Assembly (NCBI RefSeq): GCF_003255815.1
Contig: NC_037680.1
Span: forward strand, 9,294,583 to 9,358,582
Origin: Theropithecus gelada
Lineage: Eukaryota > Chordata > Mammalia > Primates > Cercopithecidae
Direction of reading: 5' to 3'
DNA: 64,000 nt
Shown here piece after piece: positions 56,650 to 64,000 of the stretch. A model generated the notes under the pieces. It searched no databases. It saw only the letters and a list, made by a program, of their open reading frames with translations, and was not told the origin of the DNA. A program made the translations under genes and the position numbers. Position 1 is the stretch's first letter. Every line of letters starts with the position of its first letter.

Positions 56650-57145
56650 CATAAACTACAATACGCTAAAGAAGACAATACTTTGGGGAAGACGTTGCTC
56701 AAATCTCATTACTTAAGTATCTGCTCGAAATCAGCTAATGCTGGCATGCTGGAACATAAATGGAGGCTCATTGAGTCAGCTCCATCTGCTTTCAGAATCT
56801 TTGCATCTAACTCAACACGTGCTTAAAAAGTCATGAAAGAAAACAATTGATGGTTAGCCACCATGAGATGGTCCTAAGGTTCTGTGGACCCTGCCTCTTA
56901 AACTGAGATTGAGTCAATACATTTATGCTTTAACTGAAAAAAAAAAAAAGTATGAGGTGATCTTAAGGAACACACATGAGATATGGAAAATTAATCCTTA
57001 AAGTACAACAGTTATGGAGAAAGTTCCTACTGTAAATGAGGATGACATAATTATTTACCAGCCTAGGTATATGTATCCTTCTCTCTGTCTGATAAAGGCC
57101 TAAGTCAAATATGTTCTGTTTTGATTTTTAAAGAAAATAAAATTA
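56650..57145. other. Unassigned sequence
   Basis: No repeat or gene is recognised apart from a 13-base A run at about 56937-56949. Confidence 0.4.
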
Positions 57146-57148
57146 GGT

Positions 57149-57475
57149 GGCTGGGCATGGTGGCTCACACCTGTAATCCCAGCACTTTGGTAGCCGAGTG
57201 GGTGGATCACACGAGGTCAGGAGTTCAAGACCAGCCTGGTCAACATGGTGAGATCCCATCTCTACTAAAAATACAAAACTATTAGCCAGGCATGGTGGTA
57301 CATGCCTTTAGTCCCAGCTACTCGGTGGGCTGAGGCAGCTGAATAGCTTGAACCTGGGAGGCAGAGGTTGCAGTGAGCTGAGATAATGCACTCCACTCCA
57401 GCCCGGACAACAGAGCAAGACTCTGTCTCCAAAAATAATAACATTATTAATAACAATAATAAATAAAATAAGGAC
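57149..57475 (+). mobile_element. AluS-type SINE, sense
   Basis: Full-length Alu from 'ggctgggcatggtggctcac' to 'agactctgtctcc', with an AAT-rich tail to about 57468. The flanks share aaataaaat, a likely target-site duplication. The minus-strand frame at 57265-57477 is Alu. Confidence 0.93.
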
Positions 57476-57479
57476 ACAA

Positions 57480-58930
57480 AGATTTAGAACTCTATACTAT
57501 GAAAAAATAATTTTATATATCTCAGCTCTAAAAGATGATTTTACATCTTAACAAAGAATATTAGGGTAATCCCATTACAATAAAATAACTGGGGAAAAAA
57601 GTTATCTCAGGAGAAATTATTTAGATTCTAGAATGAAGAATTTTCTTCAATAGTTAATTTTACTTGATACCTCTTATTGACCGTACCATACTGGCCTGAG
57701 AGTAAAGGGTGTTTCAAGATGTAATCTGCTTCCTTGGAAAAAAATCTGAAGTATTTATTAAGTGTTTTACTACATGCCCATGCCATGGGACTCCCATACT
57801 TTTTATGAGTTGGAAACTTTTAATATTTTATTAGCCTCAAATCGGACTGAGATTATGCATGACTATGGAAACATGCTACTCTTGGAAGTGTTTTAAATAT
57901 TGAAAATCACGTGCTCCCCTTTCCACTTCAACTTAGAAGTTCCAGTGATATTAAACAAGTGAGTTTCCTCCTGGCTAAGACGGAAGCCCCTTCCCTCTAT
58001 TCACATACGGGTGCTACCACTAGAGATAGAAAGAGATCCTTGGTATCCAAACAATTGCCTTCACAAAATCATTTGTGCTCTTTAAAGATGCAACCACACA
58101 CTAACTTTGCTTAGTCAAGTTTCTTATTCTTACAAGGATGGACTCCCTCAGGTAACAGGTGATGCTGATTGTCGAATCAGGAAGCAGATGATGAATCTGA
58201 CAGACAAAACAATGAGGGATGTTCAGGTGGCTTTGCCGTGACAGCAGTCCAGGTGAGGAAGGAAATAATTCTGAGGTGTGACTGCTGTCTCCTGAGCACT
58301 GGCATGGTACGGCCACACTGAACAACCCTGCAGTTGGGCTAATGGCTAATGTCCCATGCAACTCAAATTTCAACTGAGACAATTTCAGAATGTAGCAAGT
58401 TGTCAGCTTCTTCTCAGTTAACACATAAAATGCGTACAGTCAAATCTCTGGCAAAAGCTCAAGAGTTCAATTTTCCTCAATTATTGATGCTCACAGGATT
58501 TTTTTCTTAACATATTCGAAATGAATTAGCTCTGAAGAATGACACTGGCCATAATCACAGCATAGTGGGTAAGTGTTTAGATTTTTATGCCAATTAAACA
58601 TAACATTCATATCCAAAGTGTTTTAGTGTATCTGACAATAAAACCTTTTCCACCGTTGCAGTCATATTTTCCCATTTGATTTTATAACCACATATTTCTT
58701 GCTGAAGGATATCAAGGAGATGTGGCCAAGACATAACATTCATTTCAAAATTTTTGAGTATGTGAGTAGTTCCTGGAAATCCTGATTATTCCTTGTAGAG
58801 AAGTGACCTACAGATGAAAGAACAATAGCAAAAATTCTATAGCGGGACTCAGGCTATAAAAGAAATTCAGAGCTGAACAATGGCATTACTATTCAAGGTC
58901 AAAATTATGCTTGATGTATAAGATTGTTCT
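57480..58930. other. Unassigned, largely unique sequence
   Basis: No repeat or gene is recognised. Frames at 57911-58114 (+) and 58101-58424 (−) show no recognisable domains. Confidence 0.4.
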
Positions 58931-58934
58931 ACAT

Positions 58935-59170
58935 TTTGTAGTCCATGTGCTCCCTCCATCCCAGTTATATAAATGTGCAAGTATCATGTCTTCCTTTAGT
59001 GTTTACTTGCTATTTAAATATAAATAAAGTTCCTATAAGTGAGATTGCTAAATTAAGGAGAAAGCACGCTTTTGGTTTTACAGCACGGTGCTATTTTTAT
59101 TTTGCAAAAGTTGGGATCAATTCACTCTCTTACCAACATTGTGTAAATGTCCCCATTTCTCATGTTCCCA
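58935..59170 (-). mobile_element. Old L1M-like LINE fragment, antisense (weak)
   Basis: 'agtgagattgctaaattaag', then 'gatcaattcactctcttacc' and 'aacattgtgtaaatgtcccc' resemble the antisense L1M segment around 'ccaatttacactcccaccag'. Confidence 0.45.
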
Positions 59171-59174
59171 TCTA

Positions 59175-59510
59175 GTTGAAGTATTACTACTAGCATGTAT
59201 ATGGATTCCTATGGTAATATAAAAAGTAATGTCATTCCTAAAAATAAAATTAATGGTACCACAGTATTGTTGTTATTGTTCTTCTCTTCAATCATACAAA
59301 TCTTCCCTTTTCCCTATTACTAGGAGCCTTCTAGAGGTATAAGGTCCCCTTAGCTAGCACTGCACCATGGAATTAGAATCCTGATTCCTCTTCCTGGCTC
59401 ACTTTTCCCCAGAGAGGGAGGAATGCTTCCCATACAACTGCTGCCTTTAGGGGAAGAAACCCTGCCTGGGCATTTTGATATTATAGTTTTTCTCTTTGTC
59501 TTTTAGAATC
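59175..59510. other. Unassigned sequence
   Basis: No repeat or gene is recognised. Confidence 0.4.
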
Positions 59511-59515
59511 AGCTT

Positions 59516-59551
59516 AACAACAACAACAACAACAACAACAATAACAACAAC
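59516..59551. repeat. (AAC)n microsatellite
   Basis: About twelve AAC units with one AAT variant. It codes for the Val run in a short antisense frame, which is not a gene. Confidence 0.95.
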
Positions 59552-59835
59552 ATGGTATCTTTTAAGGCCAGCCTGCTGTGCACATGGGGTTAGGCTTTGC
59601 TCACGTTGGGGAGAACTGTGGTTTTCTAGCATTGCCTGAAATTGAGATCAGTTAGTTGTTTCGGTCTGTGTCAGGGGTGGAGTGAGCAAACACCTTTGGC
59701 CAAAGAGCTAAAACCTCATTTTCCAATGAGTTCAGGAAAATGACAGACATTCTAATCTTCATCTGTCTCCCTTTTCCAATGTCTTTGAGTATAAACTTGA
59801 AAAATAAAAAGACGTTTGTACGTCACCTTAACTCC

Positions 59836-59865
59836 TTGTGTATGTGTGTATGTGTGTGTTGTGTG
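59836..59865. repeat. (GT)n microsatellite, interrupted
   Basis: Short GT runs separated by AT and TT steps. Confidence 0.85.
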
Positions 59866-59869
59866 CATG

Positions 59870-60920
59870 CCTGGATGTATATGTATATATCTGCATATGA
59901 GGAATATATGTTCTTTTACACAGGTATTTACATTTCTATTTGTAATAATCCAAACGAGTCATACTCTAGCAATGAGAGCACGTTTGACCTACTGAAAATT
60001 GTTAAACTTATAATTTGACTTAGGTTCTGTTTATGCGACCCTACTAGTAACAACACTTTACAAAAGCATCAAAACAAATTTCAGCAACTTCTGACCACCT
60101 TGCTTCCTCATGCATACTACCTATTTTCATTTTGAACCCTAAAACAACCTTATGAAAGGGGCCTCACTGATACTAGCTTCCCTGTAGATGGAGGATTTGA
60201 GGTATTTTTCTTTTTCAATATCACACCACTACGAGCTTGCTGAGGCTTCTGGCTCTGGGGGAAACGTGGGAGAGCGTTTGCAAATTTTCTGTAATGCAAA
60301 TACTCCCCCTGTAGTTGATGACAAGTTGCCAACAGTTAACCACCAGCTCAGAGAATTCTTAAACAGTTATCAAGCAACATCCACGGCAAAATAGCCACTA
60401 ATCCAATCCACGTGTTCTGATTCTGATTCCTGGGTTTTATTTGCCATACCACTGTTCCTCTTCCGGTGATCCCTTTACTCATTTAATCTACTCTAAACTT
60501 TCAAACTGTATTTCTTAATTCCGTCCTCTAGATTTATGCTGTCAATGCATTCTCTAAGTGGTAAGCAGAGAGATGACCGTACTATTCAACTCTTAATTTC
60601 GTCTTCCTCTTGATACATAAAAATATGTAAGAGGTTCCCCATTGCCCTTAGGAATAAATGTGAACTTCTAAAGTGCCTTGTAATGCCATTCAGGATCTGA
60701 AATGTGATTTCTGTTATCATCTCATAGCCCCTGCCCTACCAATAGTCTGATTTAGACAAAATGAACTTTATCTGAATATCAAAATATGGAACATTCAATA
60801 TTTTATCAAATAATGCATGTATAATGACCTTGCCCATTTTGGAGTCCTTCAAGACAGATCCTGAGAACACTTGCATTATCCTGTGTTCTGTAATTTGACC
60901 CTCTCTTTCTGCCAGGCAGC
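59870..60920. other. Unassigned, largely unique sequence
   Basis: No gene is recognised. 60520-60720 contains short phrases ('cctctagatttatgctgtca', 'gttccccattgcccttagga') that weakly recall L2. Confidence 0.4.
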
Positions 60921-60924
60921 CCTG

Positions 60925-61467
60925 TAGTAGGCGGAATAATAGCTCCCAAAGATATCCACATCCAGATACCTGGAAAATGTGACATTGCAAAAGGGACTTT
61001 GCAGATGTGATTAAGGGTATGACACTTGAGATGGGGAAAGTATCCTGACTTATCCGAGAGGATCCAATCAAATAACATGAGCCCTTAAAATTAGAGAACC
61101 TTTCCTGGCACTGTCAGAGAAATGTGAATCGAAAATGACTCAAAGCACTGGCTTTCCTGTTGGAAGAAGTTCAGGGGCCGGCTAATGCAACAGCCTCTAG
61201 AAGGTAGGAATGGATCTGACTTTACAGTCAATGGGGCATGAGTACTGCAACTACAATGAACTGAATTTCACCAATAACCCTAATGAATGGGAAATACATC
61301 CTCCCATAGAGCTTTTAGGAAAAAACTGCCCTGCTGATAGCTTGACTTCAGCCCAGTAAGACTCATACCGGGCTTCTGCCCTCTGGAACTGTAAGATAAT
61401 ACATGTGTGTTGCTTAAGCTGCCAATGTTGTGGTGATTTGTTATGGCAGTAACAGAAAACGAATGCA
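60925..61467 (+). mobile_element. MLT1-type MaLR LTR
   Basis: 'taggcggaataatagctccc', 'agatatccacatccagatac', 'ctggaaaatgtgacattgca', 'gatgtgattaagggtatgac', 'ctctggaactgtaagataat' and 'gtggtgatttgttatggcag' appear in MLT1 order. About 540 bp, close to a whole LTR. Frames on the minus strand (60736-61529) are antisense LTR sequence. Confidence 0.88.
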
Positions 61468-61474
61468 GGTTCCT

Positions 61475-61815
61475 TCATCAGATGCCAATAACTGGTTCTG
61501 GGTAGCCCTCTGTAGTCTTCCCATCCCACTCAAATTCAGCCCATTCTTCAGGCCCCAGCCCCCAAGGCATCCTTTCCAAGACATTATCCCTGCTCTCTTT
61601 ATCCCACAGTGGCATCACTGCTTTCTCAATTTGTCATTCCTCTCACTCATTTAAGCAATGTATTTAATTAATTGCTTATTAGAATATGTCTTCCCAAGAC
61701 GGTTTATAAGATCCAGGAAACATTATGTGATTAATTTAAATTTTTCCTTTGTTTTGTGCTTTTTCGGTATTTTGCATTTCCTGTTTTATTATAATTGAAT
61801 CAATCATATGTTTGC
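61475..61815. other. Unassigned sequence
   Basis: 'cagccctctgtagtcttccc' to about 61720 has weak L2-like phrasing but nothing decisive. Confidence 0.35.
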
Positions 61816-61817
61816 TT

Positions 61818-61903
61818 TTTTTTGAGACGGAGTCTCATTCTGTTGCCCAGGCTGGAGTGCAGTGGCCGGATCTCAGCTCACTGCAAGCTCCGCCTCCTTA
61901 GTG
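61818..61903 (-). mobile_element. AluY fragment (Old World monkey type), antisense, about 85 bp
   Basis: A short T run, then 'gagacggagtctcattctgt' and 'ggccggatctcagctcactg' up to 'ccgcctcc', where the Alu stops abruptly. Only the 3' part of the right arm is present. The next bases 'ttagtggg' lead straight into an MLT1 LTR. No target-site duplication is visible. Confidence 0.9.
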
Positions 61904-61905
61904 GG

Positions 61906-62297
61906 TGTTATGGACTGAATGCTTGTGTTCCACCCAAATTCATATGTTAAAGGCCTAACTTCCAACAGGATGGCATTTTGAGATGGGGCCCTTGGAAAGT
62001 CATTAGGGTTGGGTAAAGTCATGAGGGTAGTGTCCAGGTCCCTTGAGATTAGTGTTTTTATAAGAAGAGATACCAGAGAGCTTGCTCTCTCTTCACACAT
62101 GCACAAAGCGATCAGGTGAGCATACAGCGAAAGGGCAGCTGTCTGCAAGTCAAGAGGAACGTCCTTACCAGAAACCCACTATGCTGCTACCCTGATTTCA
62201 GATTTCCAGCCTCCAGAATTGTGGGAAAATAAATTTTTGTTGTTTAAGCCACCCAAACTGTGGTATTTTGTTGTGGCAGTCTGAGAAGACTGAGATA
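61906..62297 (+). mobile_element. MLT1A/B-type MaLR LTR, about full length
   Basis: Starts 'tgttatggactgaatgcttg', with 'aaattcatatgttaaaggcc', 'gataccagagagcttgctct', 'tccagcctccagaattgtgg' (followed by the signal 'aataaa') and 'aagccacccaaactgtggta', ending 'gaagactgagata'. The minus-strand frame at 61873-62148 is antisense LTR. Confidence 0.92.
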
Positions 62298-62299
62298 GG

Positions 62300-62485
62300 G
62301 GATAACCCTGAAGGTTTAGCATGCAAACTTAATATCTAAAGTTAGTGAATATCTTAACTTCTCTGACTTCAGAGATGTAAAAGATCCAACTTCAAATCCA
62401 AATGATTTGAGTACTTTAAAGCACTGTAACACTGATCCACCCCTCCGACTTACAAGAAATATTATTCAGCATATTTTCATTTCTA
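62300..62485. other. Unassigned sequence
   Basis: No repeat or gene is recognised. Confidence 0.4.
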
Positions 62486-62774
62486 AACCTCACACAGAGA
62501 TTATTATTGTTGTTGTGATCATTTATTCTTAAGGATAAAGCCTGTTATATTTACTTACATACTTGCCAATTTCTTTACTCACCATTCTCATTTAATTATC
62601 AAACCTCTTGGGAATCTCATTTTTCTCCTTTTGGAATATATCCTTTAGAAATTCCTTTGGTGGAAGTCTTTTGTGTTACGATCTCTGTTTTTATCTACCA
62701 GAAAATGTCTTTATATCAATCTCATTTTGCTTGGTATATAATTCTGGATTGATTTTTTTTTTCTCTGAGAATTT

Positions 62775-63067
62775 TTTGAGACAGAGCCTTGCTCTGTGGT
62801 CTAGCCTGGAGTGCAGTGGCACAATCTAGGCTCACTGTCACCTCCATCTCCCGGGTTCAAGCGATTCTTGTGCCTTAGGCTCCCAAGTAGCTGGGATTAC
62901 AGGCACCCATCACCACTCCTAGCCAATTTTTCTATTTTTAGTAGAGATGGGTTTTCAGGTTTCATCATGTTGGCCGGGCTGGTTTCAAACTCCTGACCTC
63001 TGGTGATCTGCCCCCCTCAGCCTCCCAAAGTGTTGGGATTACAGGTGTGAGACACCATGCCTGGCCC
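62775..63067 (-). mobile_element. AluS-type SINE, antisense
   Basis: Inverted full-length Alu from 'ttgagacagagccttgctct' to 'caccatgcctggcc'. The target-site duplication is ctctgagaa(t/c)ttt at 62763-62774 and 63068-63080. A small extra segment 'caggttt' lies in the left arm near 62956-62962. Confidence 0.93.
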
Positions 63068-63144
63068 CTCTGAGAACTTTGAAGATAGTATTCCACTGGT
63101 AGTCTTAACTGCTTACTAGAAAAGCTTGCTCACAAGCTAAATTA

Positions 63145-63308
63145 ATGGTTCTCAACCACTGGAAGAGCAAGGTGAGTATTAAAAGAAGTTCTGATGTCTA
63201 GGACTACTCCCAAAGACCATGGTTTCCCTGGGGTGAGTATGGCATTGGATAGTCAAAAGCACCTAATGGAAATCACGATGTGCAGCCCTTTTTAGGAACC
63301 GGTGCTCT
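63145..63308 (+). mobile_element. MER5-like (hAT) DNA transposon remnant
   Basis: 'aatggttctcaaccactgga' at the start and 'agccctttttaggaaccggt' near the end suggest a MER5/MER-class hAT element of about 160 bp, diverged. Confidence 0.45.
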
Positions 63309-63643
63309 AAATGATTTGGCTTTTTAGGTGATCTCTCTTTTCTCTGAATGCTTTTAATATTTTCCCTTTCTTTCTTTCCTTTGGTGTTCCACACTTTTTC
63401 TACAACATGTCTACATCATGGGCATCCTTTTAATGCTCCTATCTGTGGATTCATATCATTCATCATTTTTTGGTACTATAAATTACTATTTTTAAAAAAT
63501 TTCCCCTCTCCTCCATTCACCAATTAGGTCTATATTAGACCTTGTCATTCTATCATTCATATCTCTCAACACCACTTTCATATTATATATCTTCTTTATT
63601 TTTGACTATTTCCTTCAAATCTATCTTTCAGTCTTTCAGTTTA

Positions 63644-63647
<4 letters not shown>

Positions 63648-63678
<31 letters not shown>
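63648..63678. repeat. Poly(T) run, 31 bases
   Basis: A pure T homopolymer, then 'cttcttggttg'. No Alu or L1 body is attached. Confidence 0.95.
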
Positions 63679-63779
63679 CTTCTTGGTTGTTGGCTTTCTA
63701 ACTACGGTCTTATACTTCCCAAAGAGGTGTGTTGTTAACGTTGTTGTTTAATTTTAGCTTTAAGCTTTTATTTTTTTTT

Positions 63780-64000
63780 CTAGTTTTAATGTAGTTTTAG
63801 ATCCATGGGAAGTTGCAATAAAAGTACCTAGAGTCCTGTGAACCTTTCACTAGTTTCTCTCAACAGTGACATCTTATATAACTGTAGTATGATATCAAAT
63901 CCAGGAAATTGACATTTGCGCACTGTTAAATAGATAACTGACATTTTTCACTTTTCGCCATTTTTTACCTGAGTCCATGTCTCTCTCTGTCTCGTGTGTG
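63780..64000 (-). mobile_element. L1M-type LINE fragment, antisense, running off the window
   Basis: 'gggaagttgcaataaaagta', 'ctcaacagtgacatcttata', 'gtagtatgatatcaaatcca' and 'ggaaattgacatttgcgcac' match the antisense L1M 3' UTR type also seen at 31615-32130. Confidence 0.7.

Larger units (their letters stand above)
62490..63640 (-). mobile_element. L1M-type LINE, antisense, interrupted by an Alu and a MER5-like element
   Basis: 'ggataaagcctgttatattt', 'gaaaatgtctttatatcaat', 'ataattctggattgat', then past the Alu 'gaagatagtattccactggt' and later 'ctcctccattcaccaattag' and 'ttgactatttccttcaaatc' follow the order of an old L1 in antisense. No intact frame remains. Confidence 0.7.

Overview
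This window looks like non-coding nuclear DNA from a primate, most probably an Old World monkey (macaque, baboon or vervet-like). The evidence is the dense set of Alu elements. Two of them (20801-21107 and 46275-46670) and a fragment (61818-61903) carry a 'ggccggatctcagctcactg' right arm, and the two larger copies also have a 'cacctcgcccggctag' segment and an 'aggcttgagccaccgcgcc' start. This is the pattern I associate with the AluY subfamilies of cercopithecids. No gene is supportable: I see no convincing CDS, exon chain, CpG island, tRNA, snRNA or rRNA. The open frames on both strands are short and fall in Alu, THE1, L1 or low-complexity sequence. The window is therefore best read as intergenic or intronic DNA.

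Layout. 0-3.5 kb: three Alus, a CA repeat and an old LTR-like sequence. 3.5-6.4 kb: AT-rich, mostly unassigned. 6.4-9.4 kb: a MaLR THE1-type provirus on + with both LTRs, broken by a short L1 tail and by a 634-bp solo LTR that has a 4-bp target duplication. 9.4-17 kb: a diverged 66-bp tandem duplication, MIR/L2/hAT remnants, and a 314-bp segment at 13.4 kb copied again at 15.35 kb with a scrambled, inverted 3' junction. 17-20.6 kb: an AluJ, a relatively GC-rich unique stretch, a G-rich GGT/GAT tract and MER5-like remnants. 20.6-23 kb: an old repeat carrying a lineage-specific AluY and a tiny L1, then an L1M split by an MLT1 LTR. 24.8-27.1 kb: a second THE1 provirus, on the minus strand and with both LTRs. 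27-46 kb: MIR, L2, Alu, L1M, a Tigger-like DNA transposon and an L1 3' end. 46.3 kb: an AluY holding a 95-base N gap. 47-60 kb: mainly unique AT-rich DNA with L2/MIR pieces, a second local duplication (50.1 to 51.3 kb) whose copy is flanked by a perfect 17-bp direct repeat, and an AT-rich inverted-repeat block at 55.7 kb. 60.9-64 kb: two MLT1 LTRs, a truncated AluY and a long antisense L1M interrupted by an Alu and a MER5-like element.

Because there are no genes, nothing here works together as a pathway. What is informative is the order of insertions and two local duplicative rearrangements that do not look like ordinary retrotransposition. I found no candidate for a new multi-gene biological system. 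Repeat family names come from recognising consensus-like sequence, not from a database search, and subfamily names are tentative.
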